Shown: in pieces, positions 17,833-26,642 of the stretch
How positions within the stretch are numbered: the stretch's first letter is position 1
Layout of the letters: every line of letters begins with the position of its first letter
NCBI RefSeq assembly: GCF_022846655.1
Contig: NZ_AP025667.1
Span: 5,183,001-5,247,000, forward strand
DNA: 64,000 nucleotides
Reading direction: 5' to 3'
DNA from: Streptomyces seoulensis
Lineage (GTDB): Bacteria > Actinomycetota > Actinomycetes > Streptomycetales > Streptomycetaceae
The notes under the pieces: generated by a model
The model's database searches: none
Told to the model about the DNA's origin: nothing
What the model saw: the letters and a program-made list of their open reading frames with translations, nothing else
Program-made: the position numbers and the translations under genes

Positions 17833-18199
17833 GGCCCCAAGTGCGATCTGCCGTAAGGCAGTTGTCGTAGCTCACCCGGAGCCGGCTGTGGCCTTTGACA
17901 CGGTCGGCTCCGGTGTTCATAACAGTTCGGCAGAGGAAATCCCGCGCTTCGCCACGCGACGCGGTCGGCCGGTACCGCTGCGCTCACAAAGTCCTTGCCA
18001 TTTGTGGGGCTCGCTCGGTAATGACCCGTTTTATCTACGGCTTACAACGACACCGCCCCCGTTTGTTACTGCCCAGGTCGGCGTGCTGGAATGCCTGAAC
18101 TGCCCAGGGGTCAAAGACGTACTGAGTGGTCGAAGAGGAACCGGGCTCTGAGAGACTGCGGCACGACAGGTGCCGACCCGCCGAGAGGTTGTTGGTCGA
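17833..18199. other. Gap between the two conservons
   Basis: 367 bases with no gene. It holds an inverted repeat, CCGGAGCCG / CGGCTCCGG at 17876-17913 (20-base loop), that may terminate the first conservon, and the promoter region of the second. Base composition falls around 17980-18075, as expected of promoter DNA. Confidence 0.55.
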
Positions 18200-21100
18200 G
18201 TGAGGCGAAGCAAGAACGGTCCCGAGCCGTCGGCGCGGGGCAACTTCACCCCGCCGCCGCGCGCTGCGGCGCCCACCCCAGCGGTGGCCGGACCGGAGCC
18301 AGAGGCAGCTCCCGCGTCCAGTGGGGGACGCTTCTCACCGCGCAACTGGCGCGTGCCGACCAGGCTGAACGCGATCCTGCTCATACCTGTGCTGGTCGCC
18401 CTCGTCATGGGCGGCTTCCAGGTGAAGAACTCGATCGACACCTGGCAGGACGCCGAGGACGCGCAGAACACCGCGCGTCTGGTGCAGGCGTCCCTTTCCT
18501 ATGCGGACGCGCTCTACAACGAGCGTGACCTCAGCGCCGCCCCGCTGCTCAAGGGCAAGGCGGCCACGGCGCAGGACAAGGCCACGGTCGACGCGGCCCG
18601 CAAGAACACCGACCAGGCCGCCGCCGCGTTCAGCCGCGCCGCGCAGAGCATGCCGGCCAAGCCCGGCCTGGAGCGCAGGCTCAAGCTGTTCCGCGAGACC
18701 GAGCCCTTCCTGCAGACGCTGCGTGCGGGTGCCTACGGCCCCAAGTTCACCGGCGTGCAGACCGAAGAGGGCTACATCAAGGTCGCCCACCCGCTCATGG
18801 AGTTCGCCAACGAGCTGGGCCTGGGCACCGGAAACATCACGTCCTACGGACGTACCGTCTACGCCATCTCGCTGACCAAGGCCGCGCTGTCGCTGGAGCG
18901 CTCGATCGGCATGCACATGCTGGTCAAGCCCGGCCCGGACGCGCCGAACCTGGCGACCCAGCGCGTGGCCCTCTCCACCTACGCCTACCTGGAGGGCATC
19001 GCCGTCGAGGAGTACCTCGGCGGTGGCACCCAGGCCGACGCGGACCGGCTGGAGCAGGAGAAGCGGGACATCCTGAGCCAGGGGGCCGCGCTGGCCGCCG
19101 AGGCCAAGTCGAAGGACCCCTCCTACAAGGCGCCGCCGGCCGACCCGCAGAAGATGGTCGTGGCGCTCTCCCAGCTCCGCTCCACCGACCCGCTGGAGCG
19201 TCAGCAGCTCGCGGTGCAGGGCATCACGCCCGCCAACTGGTGGGCGGTCAACACCCTCAAGTTCAAGGCCTACCGCTCCATCGAGTCGGACATGGCCGAC
19301 AAGGCGGTGAGCGAGGCCTCCGGCATCGCCGACGACGCCAAGACCTCGGCGATCATCACCGGTGTGGCCGTCGTCCTGGTCCTGCTGCTGGCCTTCATCC
19401 TGGCCGGTACCGTCGCCCGCCAGATGAGCCGCGCGATGCGCCAGCTCCGCAACGCCGCCTTCGGCATCGCCGAGCAGCGCCTGCCGATGCTGGTCGACCA
19501 GCTCTCCCGTACCGACCCCGGCCGGGTCGACACCCGCGTGGCCCCGATCCCGATCCACACCAAGGACGAGATCGGCGAGGTCGCCCGCGCCTTCGACCAG
19601 GTCCACCGCGAGGCGGTACGTCTCGCCGCGGAGCAGGCACTGCTCCGGGGCAACATCAACGCGATCTTCACCAACCTGTCGCGCCGCAACCAGTCTCTGA
19701 TCGAGGGCCAGTTGACCCTCATCACCGACCTGGAGAACAACGAGGCCGACCCGGACCAGCTCGAGAACCTCTTCAAGCTGGACCACCTGGCCACCCGTAT
19801 GCGCCGCAACGGTGAGAACCTGCTGGTCCTCGCCGGCGAGGAGCCGGGCCGCCGCTGGGACCAGCCGGTCCCGCTGGTCGACGTGCTGCGCGCCGCCTCC
19901 TCCGAGGTGGAGCAGTACGAGCGCATCGAGCTGTCGGGCGTGCCGGAGGCCGAGATCCACGGCCGCGCGGTCACCGACCTCGTGCACCTGCTCGCCGAGC
20001 TGCTGGAGAACGCCACCACGTTCTCCTCCCCGCAGACCAAGGTCCGCGTCACCGCGACCCGTCTTCCCGACGGCCGCGTGATGGTCGAGATCCACGACAA
20101 GGGCATCGGCCTCACCGCCGAGGACTTCGCGGACATCAACCACAAGCTGGCCAACCCGCCGACCGTGGACGCCGCGATCTCCCAGCGCATGGGTCTGTTC
20201 GTGGTCGGCCGGCTGTCCGACCGGCACGGCATCCGCGTCCAGCTCCGCCCCTCGGGCGAGCAGGCCGGTACGACCTCCCTGGTCATGCTGCCCGACGCGA
20301 TCACCCACGGTGGTGGCGGCGAGACGCAGCTCGACCGCGAGGAGTTCACGGTCTCGCAGATCATCCCGGAGCAGCAGTTCGCCGGCGAGCCCTTCAGCCC
20401 CCAGCCGCAGGCGCAGGCAGCACAGCCGATGCGCACGGCGGCGGAGCTGGGCTTCGACGACAGCCGCTACACCGAGGTCCCCGACGACATCCGTGGTCTG
20501 GACCCGGTCAACCGCTCCCTGGTCCGCGAGGAGCGCCGTGCGGCCCTGGAGGCCCAGACGCACGGCCCGCAGGGCGAGGGCGAGGGCGGACAGCCCGGCT
20601 ACCAGGACGGCTTCGACCCGGCACGCGGCGGCTACGCGGACAACGGCACGGGCTTCCCCGAGCAGCAGCAGCCCCAGGGCGGCGCGTTCGACGGACAGCA
20701 GGCGTACCAGGAACAGCAGCAGCAGCCGGCGTACGACGAGCAGTACTTCGCGCAGGGCAACTCCGCCCCGCAGAACGACGGTTTCCCCGCGAACGGCGGC
20801 TACCCGCAGTCCGGGTACCCCGAGCAGGGCCAGAACGCTCCCGCGGCCGACGCCTTCGGCGGCTCGTACGAGGGACAGTCCTTCCAGGACGACTGGCCCC
20901 AGCAGAACGGTTACCAGAACGGCTACCCGGCCCAGTACGCTGCGGACCCGGAGCCGGCGCAGGCCCCCGACCACGGTGAGCACGGCCACGGCGGCCACGG
21001 CGGCCAGGGCGGCGGCTTCGACCGGCCGGCCCCGGCCGGTCCCGCGGCCGGCGGAGTGACCAACGCGGGTCTGCCCCGCCGCGGCGGTTCGAACGGCTCG

Positions 21101-21604
21101 GGCCCGGTGGGCGGTTCCACCGGTCTGAACATGAACGGTTCGAGCGGACTGGGTTCGAGCGGCCTCGCGCCGAACGGGCTGAACGGTTCGGGCGGACTGA
21201 ACGGTTCGGGCGGGCTGAACGGCTCCGGTGGCACCAACGGCACGCCGCAGGGCCGCCAGGAGGCTTCGGCCCCGGCGACCACGGGCGGCGGGAACGACGA
21301 CTGGCGCTCGGCGAACGACGAGCGCTGGCAGCAGGCTTCGCAGCTTCGCAAGCCCAAGGCGGGCGGGGTAACTTCCTCCGGCCTGCCGCGGCGGGTACCC
21401 AAGGCCAACCTGGTCGAGGGCACCGCCGAGAGCACCCCTCAGGGGGGCCCACAGGTCTCCCGCGCCCCGGAGGATGTCCGGGGCAGGCTGAGCAACCTGC
21501 GTCGAGGCGTCCAGCGAGGACGCAGCGCAGGCAGTGAAACGAACGGCCAGGCCACCAACAATCAGCACGGTGGTCCTGACAGCACCTACGACCAGGAGCG
21601 TTAG
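18200..21604 (+). CDS. cvnA2: Conservon sensor-kinase-like membrane protein CvnA (second copy)
   Basis: 1134 residues, the same architecture as the first copy. Membrane segments lie at about 55-75 and 382-403, with a divergent extracytoplasmic sensor between them. The HAMP and HATPase_c domains are highly similar (HLLAELLENATTF, HDKGIGL, RMGLFVVGRL). From about residue 700 there is a disordered Gln/Gly/Tyr-rich tail with three 18-bp repeats (21179-21232) and the terminal GGVTSSGLPRRVPKANLV. The kinase core is conserved while the sensor domain differs, suggesting different inputs feeding similar outputs. The start is GTG 18200, supported by the same ribosome-site spacing as cvnA1. Confidence 0.92.
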   Translation: MRRSKNGPEPSARGNFTPPPRAAAPTPAVAGPEPEAAPASSGGRFSPRNWRVPTRLNAILLIPVLVALVMGGFQVKNSIDTWQDAEDAQNTARLVQASLSYADALYNERDLSAAPLLKGKAATAQDKATVDAARKNTDQAAAAFSRAAQSMPAKPGLERRLKLFRETEPFLQTLRAGAYGPKFTGVQTEEGYIKVAHPLMEFANELGLGTGNITSYGRTVYAISLTKAALSLERSIGMHMLVKPGPDAPNLATQRVALSTYAYLEGIAVEEYLGGGTQADADRLEQEKRDILSQGAALAAEAKSKDPSYKAPPADPQKMVVALSQLRSTDPLERQQLAVQGITPANWWAVNTLKFKAYRSIESDMADKAVSEASGIADDAKTSAIITGVAVVLVLLLAFILAGTVARQMSRAMRQLRNAAFGIAEQRLPMLVDQLSRTDPGRVDTRVAPIPIHTKDEIGEVARAFDQVHREAVRLAAEQALLRGNINAIFTNLSRRNQSLIEGQLTLITDLENNEADPDQLENLFKLDHLATRMRRNGENLLVLAGEEPGRRWDQPVPLVDVLRAASSEVEQYERIELSGVPEAEIHGRAVTDLVHLLAELLENATTFSSPQTKVRVTATRLPDGRVMVEIHDKGIGLTAEDFADINHKLANPPTVDAAISQRMGLFVVGRLSDRHGIRVQLRPSGEQAGTTSLVMLPDAITHGGGGETQLDREEFTVSQIIPEQQFAGEPFSPQPQAQAAQPMRTAAELGFDDSRYTEVPDDIRGLDPVNRSLVREERRAALEAQTHGPQGEGEGGQPGYQDGFDPARGGYADNGTGFPEQQQPQGGAFDGQQAYQEQQQQPAYDEQYFAQGNSAPQNDGFPANGGYPQSGYPEQGQNAPAADAFGGSYEGQSFQDDWPQQNGYQNGYPAQYAADPEPAQAPDHGEHGHGGHGGQGGGFDRPAPAGPAAGGVTNAGLPRRGGSNGSGPVGGSTGLNMNGSSGLGSSGLAPNGLNGSGGLNGSGGLNGSGGTNGTPQGRQEASAPATTGGGNDDWRSANDERWQQASQLRKPKAGGVTSSGLPRRVPKANLVEGTAESTPQGGPQVSRAPEDVRGRLSNLRRGVQRGRSAGSETNGQATNNQHGGPDSTYDQER
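21179..21232 (+). repeat. 18-bp tandem repeat in the cvnA2 tail
   Basis: Three copies of a CTGAACGGTTCGGGCGGA-type unit encoding LNGSGG repeats. The last copy has diverged. Confidence 0.85.
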
Positions 21605-21605
21605 T

Positions 21606-22028
21606 GTGAGCCCGATGAGCCAGGCGGCACAGAACCTTAACTGGTTGATCACCAACTTCGTGGACAACACTCCGGGTGTGTCCCACACCGTGGTGGTCTC
21701 CGCCGACGGACTCCTTCTGGCGATGTCCGAAGGCTTCCCGCGCGACCGCGCCGACCAGCTCGCGGCCGTCGCATCCGGTCTGACGTCTCTGACGGCAGGC
21801 GCCTCCCGCATCTTCGAGGGGGGCAGCGTGAACCAGACGGTTGTGGAGATGGAGCGGGGATTCCTCTTCATCATGTCCGTATCCGACGGTTCGTCGCTGG
21901 CCGTTCTGGCCCACCCGGAGGCGGACATCGGCCTCATCGGGTACGAGATGGCCCTTCTGGTGGACCGCGCGGGCACGGTCCTGACCCCGGATCTCCGGGC
22001 GGAACTCCAGGGCAGCCTTCTCAACTAA
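21606..22028 (+). CDS. cvnB2: Roadblock/LC7-domain protein CvnB (second copy)
   Basis: 140 residues, differing from the first copy at only a few positions (for example VNQT for VAQT and FIMS for FLMS). It starts at GTG 21606, one base after the cvnA2 stop, with AGGAG 7 bases upstream. Because the B proteins are so alike, cross-talk between the two conservons at this step is plausible. Confidence 0.93.
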   Translation: MSPMSQAAQNLNWLITNFVDNTPGVSHTVVVSADGLLLAMSEGFPRDRADQLAAVASGLTSLTAGASRIFEGGSVNQTVVEMERGFLFIMSVSDGSSLAVLAHPEADIGLIGYEMALLVDRAGTVLTPDLRAELQGSLLN

Positions 22029-22122
22029 CAAGCGGACGGTGCGCGTTCGCGTCCCGGGGCCGTAAGGTTTCGGGACGCGGCTCCACAGCGATGGGTGCCC
22101 GGCACAGTCGGAGGAGGAGAAA

Positions 22123-22695
22123 GTGGCAACACCCCCAGGCGGTCCGTCTTCGGGCAACTGGTCGTACGGTCCCGCACAGGGACAGGACGGCGGCTCGGCG
22201 AACGGGTACGACTTTCCCTCCGTCCCGGACCACCGGCAGCCGTACGCGCCGCAGGGCCCCGGCCCGACGCCGTACGACCAGCCCTCGGCCCCGCGCATCC
22301 AGCCGGTACAGCCGCCGCGTCGCCCCGAGCCCTCGGCGGCCCCGTCCGGCACCAGCAACCCCTTGGTGCGTCCGTACGCCATGACCGGCGGCCGGACCCG
22401 CCCCCGCTACCAGCTCGCCATCGAGGCGCTGGTGCACACCACCGCAGCACCGCACCAGATGCAGGGTCAGTTGCCCGAGCATCAGCGGATCTGCAACCTG
22501 TGCCGGGAGATCAAGTCGGTGGCCGAGATCTCGGCACTGCTGACGATCCCCCTCGGCGTGGCCAGGATTCTCGTCGCCGACTTGGCGGAGGCGGGCCTGG
22601 TCGCCATCCATCAGCCCGGCGGCGACGAGAACGCCGGCGGCCAGCCAGACGTGACACTGCTCGAAAGGGTGCTCAGTGGACTTCGCAAGCTCTAG
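22123..22695 (+). CDS. cvnC2: DUF742 protein CvnC (second copy), with N-terminal extension
   Basis: 190 residues. The DUF742 core (from PLVRPYAMTGGRTRPRYQLA) matches the first copy, including the CxxC in RICNLCREIKS. About 75 extra N-terminal residues are Pro/Gly/Tyr/Ser rich and probably disordered. The start is GTG 22123 with GGAGGAG ahead. The end overlaps cvnD2 by 20 bases, as in copy 1. Confidence 0.93.
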   Translation: MATPPGGPSSGNWSYGPAQGQDGGSANGYDFPSVPDHRQPYAPQGPGPTPYDQPSAPRIQPVQPPRRPEPSAAPSGTSNPLVRPYAMTGGRTRPRYQLAIEALVHTTAAPHQMQGQLPEHQRICNLCREIKSVAEISALLTIPLGVARILVADLAEAGLVAIHQPGGDENAGGQPDVTLLERVLSGLRKL

Positions 22696-23257
22696 CGGCG
22701 GTCCTTCCCGCTCCACCACCTCCGCGAAGATCGTGGTGGCGGGCGGCTTCGGCGTGGGCAAGACCACGTTCGTGGGGGCCGTCTCGGAGATCAACCCGCT
22801 GCGTACCGAGGCCGTCATGACGTCCGCGTCGGCGGGCATCGACGACCTCACCCACACCGGGGACAAGACCACCACCACGGTGGCGATGGACTTCGGTCGT
22901 ATCACCCTGGACCAGGACCTGATCCTGTACCTCTTCGGTACGCCCGGTCAGGACCGCTTCTGGTTCATGTGGGACGACCTGGTGCGCGGCGCCATCGGCG
23001 CCATCGTGCTGGTCGACACCCGGCGGCTGGCCGACTGCTTCCCCGCGGTCGACTACTTCGAGAACTCGGGCCTGCCGTTCGTCATCGCCCTCAACGGCTT
23101 CGACGGCAACCAGCCCTACAACCCCGACGAGGTCCGCGAGGCCCTCCAGATCGGCCCCGACGCCCCCATCATCACCACCGACGCCCGCCACCGCGCGGAC
23201 GCCAAGAGCGCGCTGATCACCCTGGTCGAGCACGCCCTGATGGCCCGGCTGCGGTAG
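22676..23257 (+). CDS. cvnD2: Ras-like small GTPase CvnD (second copy)
   Basis: A 193-residue GTPase with P-loop GGFGVGKTT, FGTPGQDRFWFMWDD and NGFD, almost the same as the first copy apart from two extra residues near the N-terminus. A strong terminator follows 13 bases after the stop, and then the NACHT gene. Confidence 0.95.
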   Translation: MDFASSSGGPSRSTTSAKIVVAGGFGVGKTTFVGAVSEINPLRTEAVMTSASAGIDDLTHTGDKTTTTVAMDFGRITLDQDLILYLFGTPGQDRFWFMWDDLVRGAIGAIVLVDTRRLADCFPAVDYFENSGLPFVIALNGFDGNQPYNPDEVREALQIGPDAPIITTDARHRADAKSALITLVEHALMARLR

Positions 23258-23270
23258 CCGCTCCACGTCG

Positions 23271-23306
23271 AGGGGCCCCTTTCCACACCGGAAGGGGCCC
23301 CTTTGT
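23271..23306 (+). terminator. Terminator after the second conservon
   Basis: AGGGGCCCCTTTCC pairs with GGAAGGGGCCCCTT around a short loop and is followed by TTTGT. It separates cvnD2 from the NACHT gene, so the latter probably has its own promoter in the 50 bases that follow, or relies on readthrough. Confidence 0.85.
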
Positions 23307-23355
23307 CGTACCCCGCTGCCACACTGGATCTCCAGTCGGTGCGAAGGGGGACGTG

Positions 23356-26300
23356 ATGGTGGGCGAGGCGGCGGCGCTGCGGCTGGGTTCGACCGTGGCG
23401 AAGGCGGCCGCCCAGATGTGGCTCGGGGGCAAGCGCCGCGAGCAGGAACGCACGCTGGACATGGCGGAGCTGATCCGGCTGCGCGTGTCCGGGCTGCGCT
23501 TCCAGCGGGGTGTGGAGCGGCAGTTCGAGGAGATGGCCGACGCGGTCTACGACCGGCTCGCTCCGTTCCTGGAACGGGAGTTCCCCGGCCTGGCGGAGAA
23601 CAGCCGCCAGGCTGTGATCGACGCGGTGTGCGGCACCTTCGCCGCGGCGGACCTCTCCGACGAGGCGATCCTGGCCGCCGACGCGAGGCCCGCCGAGATC
23701 GTGCGTCGGCTGACGGGTGCGGCACGTCCGCCGGTCGGCCTCGGCGAGGCGGAGACTCGGCTGTACGAGGTGCTGTTCGCGGAGTGCGTCGAGTACTACG
23801 TGCGCATCGTGCGGGGGCTGCCCGTCTTCGAAGAGCGGACTCTGAGTGAACTGCTCGCGCGCACGACATCGTTGGGCGCGGAGATAGCCCGGGTGCTGAA
23901 ACGGCTACCCGACCGTTCGCTGTTCGCCCCCGAGGGCACGGACCGGGACGGCGAGTTCCGGCGCCGGTATCTGGAGCTGGTCAGCACCACCCTGGACGAG
24001 GTGGAGCTGTTCCGGCGCACCTCCGACCGGGCAGGGGCGCAGGTGCGGCTCTCGGTGGCGTACGTCAGCCTGCGGGCGACGGGGGACGAGATACGGGCCC
24101 GGCGCGAGGGGGCGAGGCGTGCGCTTCCGCTGCTCCGGCCGGACATGAGCGACTGGGAGAACTCCGGGGGCGAGGGCGCGGGGATGCGGGTGGAGGCCGC
24201 GCTCGGGGGGCCTGGTCGGGTGCTGCTCCGGGGTGAGGCGGGGTCCGGGAAGACCACGCTGCTGCAGTGGCTGGCGGTCACGGCGGCGCGGGGCGCGTTC
24301 ACCGGGGAGCTGGCCGGCTGGAACGGTCTGACGCCGGTCTTCGTGAAGCTGCGGGAGTACAGCGGGCGGGCGCTGCCGACGCCGGAGGCGATGCTCGACT
24401 CGGTGGCCGGGCAGATCACCGGAGTGATGCCGAAGGCGTGGGTGGAGCGCCAGTTGACCGACGGGCGGGCGCTGCTGCTGATCGACGGGGTGGACGAACT
24501 CCTCGACGCCGAGCGGCGGGGGGTGCGGGAGTGGCTGCGCAAGCTGCTGGCCGCGTATCCCGAGGTGCGGATCGTGGTGACCTCCCGTCCGGCGGCGGCC
24601 GGCGCGGACTGGCTGCGCCGGGAGAAGTTCACCGCGCTGCACCTGGACCGGATGACCCCGCCCGACCTGGCGGCGTTCGTCCGGCAGTGGCATCAGGCGG
24701 TGCGCGAGCTGGGCGAGGAGCTGCCGTGCCCGGTGGACGAACTTCCGCGCTACGAGCAGTCGTTGCTGAACAGCCTCAAGGACCGGCCGCACCTCCAGTC
24801 CCTGGCGGGTACGCCGTTGCTGGCGGCCATGCTGTGCGCGATGCATCTCAACCGGGGCAGTCAGCTGCCGCGCGACCGCATGGAGCTGTACCGCAACGCC
24901 CTCCACACGCTGGTCCACGAGCGGGACGCGGACCGGAACGTACCGAGCGCGGTGGACAGCGGGCTGAGCCTGGGCGACAAGGTGGTCCTGCTGCGGGACC
25001 TCGCCTGGCGCCTGTCGGACAACAACCGCAGCGAGATCTCCCTGGACCAGGCCGCGGTCCACGTCGGCCGCAAGCTGGCGGGGATGCGGCACCTGGACGA
25101 GGAGGACGGCAGAGCGGTCCTGGAAAGCCTTCGCGACCGCTCCGGCATCCTCCGCTCCCCCACCCTCGGCCGCCTCGACTTCGTCCACCGCACCTTCCAG
25201 GAGTACCTGGCGGCGGAGGAGGCGGCCGAAGAGGACCGCATCGGCAACCTGGTCGAGCGAGCGCACCTGGACCTGTGGCGCGAGACGATCATCATGGCAG
25301 CGGGCCATGCGAACCGACCTCAGCGGGAGGAGTTGTTGACCGGAATCCTTGACCGGTCTGCTGCGGAGTCTCGCTGGACTCGCAAGCTGCGCCTGCTGGC
25401 AGCTTCGTGCCAGGAAACGGTGCCGGAACTATCCGTGAGGTTGGCGGAACGGGTCGACGCGGCGGTGGAGGGGTTGCTGCCACCGCGACGCAAGAGTGAT
25501 CCGGCACGGCTGGCCGTGGTGGGGACCAGCCTGCTGCGCAAGATGCCGAAGTCACTCATTGAGCTGACGGAGAAGGCAGCGGCACAGACGGTGCGAACCG
25601 TCGTGCTGATCGGTGGGCCCGAGGCGCTTGGACTGCTATCGGGCTATGTGGGCGATGAGCGCAGCGACGTGACACGACAACTGATTGAGGGCTGGAACTA
25701 CTTCGATCCGGACGCTTATGCCGACGCAGTTCTGTCCGGGGTTGATCTGAGGGGTCACCTTGTCGCCATCAAGCATTCCGGCCAGTTGCGGCCCCTGGGG
25801 CGACTTTCGCCCAATCGGATCGACATCCGATTCCCCGTCACCGATCTAGCTTCGCTGCGGGTGCCGTCATCTCTCGATGATCTGGTCCTGTGGTCGCTTA
25901 CCGGCGAAGTAGACCTGTCGCTACTACCGGATGTGCCCAGCCTCGACGCGCTGGCTCTGGACGGCGACGCGGCATTCACTCATCTGGAAGCACTGGGCCG
26001 CTTCCCGCGACTGACAAGTCTTGCCATATGCGTCCGGAACACCCGGGATCTCAGCAGCTTGCGCCTCAGCGAGAAGACCATCAACCTCTCATTGTGGGAC
26101 GTCCACCGAGGCACGGACCTCGCGCAGTGTCGTAACGCGCTCTGTGGCCTGAACAATTTGAACTTGTGGGCCCATGAGTTCTCGGCGGTGGATCTCACCG
26201 CGCTGCCCGCAGTACCGATGCTCACCCTGCATCACTTCGATGTCGCTGGGTGGCTGGAGACACCAGGTTTCACGCCTCCCTCCGTGCAGCAACTGAAGCT

Positions 26301-26370
26301 CCTCGGCTGCAACCTTCCCGATGATCGAGGCGCCCTGGACTTTCCCGGTGTCGAGGTGATCATCATCTGA
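23356..26370 (+). CDS. NACHT-domain STAND NTPase (NLR-like) with variable C-terminal domain
   Basis: 1004 residues. Residues 1-270 are an alpha-helical N-terminal domain of the kind seen before NACHT modules. The NTPase has P-loop GEAGSGKTTLL (about 293-303), Walker B LLLIDGVDELLD (373-384), a VVTSRP sensor segment, GTPLLAAMLC, and the FVHRTFQEYLAAEEA helix that ends many bacterial NACHT modules. The C-terminal third contains leucine-rich, repeat-like segments (SLRVPSSLDDLVLW, LSLLPDVPSLDALALD) and would be the ligand-sensing part. Bacterial NACHT proteins include antiphage sensors; that role here is inference. ATG 23356 is preferred (AAGGGGG upstream); GTG 23353 is also possible. Confidence 0.88.
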   Translation: MVGEAAALRLGSTVAKAAAQMWLGGKRREQERTLDMAELIRLRVSGLRFQRGVERQFEEMADAVYDRLAPFLEREFPGLAENSRQAVIDAVCGTFAAADLSDEAILAADARPAEIVRRLTGAARPPVGLGEAETRLYEVLFAECVEYYVRIVRGLPVFEERTLSELLARTTSLGAEIARVLKRLPDRSLFAPEGTDRDGEFRRRYLELVSTTLDEVELFRRTSDRAGAQVRLSVAYVSLRATGDEIRARREGARRALPLLRPDMSDWENSGGEGAGMRVEAALGGPGRVLLRGEAGSGKTTLLQWLAVTAARGAFTGELAGWNGLTPVFVKLREYSGRALPTPEAMLDSVAGQITGVMPKAWVERQLTDGRALLLIDGVDELLDAERRGVREWLRKLLAAYPEVRIVVTSRPAAAGADWLRREKFTALHLDRMTPPDLAAFVRQWHQAVRELGEELPCPVDELPRYEQSLLNSLKDRPHLQSLAGTPLLAAMLCAMHLNRGSQLPRDRMELYRNALHTLVHERDADRNVPSAVDSGLSLGDKVVLLRDLAWRLSDNNRSEISLDQAAVHVGRKLAGMRHLDEEDGRAVLESLRDRSGILRSPTLGRLDFVHRTFQEYLAAEEAAEEDRIGNLVERAHLDLWRETIIMAAGHANRPQREELLTGILDRSAAESRWTRKLRLLAASCQETVPELSVRLAERVDAAVEGLLPPRRKSDPARLAVVGTSLLRKMPKSLIELTEKAAAQTVRTVVLIGGPEALGLLSGYVGDERSDVTRQLIEGWNYFDPDAYADAVLSGVDLRGHLVAIKHSGQLRPLGRLSPNRIDIRFPVTDLASLRVPSSLDDLVLWSLTGEVDLSLLPDVPSLDALALDGDAAFTHLEALGRFPRLTSLAICVRNTRDLSSLRLSEKTINLSLWDVHRGTDLAQCRNALCGLNNLNLWAHEFSAVDLTALPAVPMLTLHHFDVAGWLETPGFTPPSVQQLKLLGCNLPDDRGALDFPGVEVIII

Positions 26371-26381
26371 AGCGGGCACGC

Positions 26382-26414
26382 CGAAGGGCCCTTCCAGAAT
26401 GAAAGGACCCTTCG
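26382..26414. terminator. Terminator between the NACHT gene and accE
   Basis: CGAAGGG-c-CCTT pairs with AAGG-a-CCCTTCG. It lies between convergent genes. Confidence 0.8.
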
Positions 26415-26423
26415 AAGCGAAAC

Positions 26424-26642
26424 TCAGTGCCAGCTATGCGGCGCCCGGAAGCCGCCCTCGCGCTCCAGGCGGCGCCAGCCCGCGCGGGGGCGGGGGCGGT
26501 GGGACGGGGTCGCTTCGGGGCGGGCGGCGGCGCGGGCGAGGAGGACCGCGGTGATGGCGGCGACCTCTTCGGGGTCGGCGTGGCCCTTCTCGACGCGGAT
26601 GTCGGCACTGGTCATGGCGATGGTCTCCGAGGTCTCGGTCAC
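26424..26642 (-). CDS. accE: Acyl-CoA carboxylase epsilon subunit
   Basis: A 72-residue accessory subunit that in actinobacteria enhances the activity of the biotin-dependent acyl-CoA carboxylase. The pattern IRVEKGHADPEEVAAITAVLLARAAA followed by a basic tail ending WRRLEREGGFRAPHSW is typical. GTG 26642 overlaps the stop of accB as GTGA (coupling); ATG 26615 would drop nine residues. Confidence 0.9.
   Translation of the reverse strand: MTETSETIAMTSADIRVEKGHADPEEVAAITAVLLARAAARPEATPSHRPRPRAGWRRLEREGGFRAPHSWH

Noticed and set aside
18335..22024. Long minus-strand open frame opposite cvnA2
   Set aside because: Same reasoning: a shadow of cvnA2 and cvnB2 with no family features.
12540..23257. 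Two-component system interpretation of the cvnA genes
   Set aside because: There is no response regulator. The operon order kinase-like, roadblock, DUF742 and GTPase identifies conservons.
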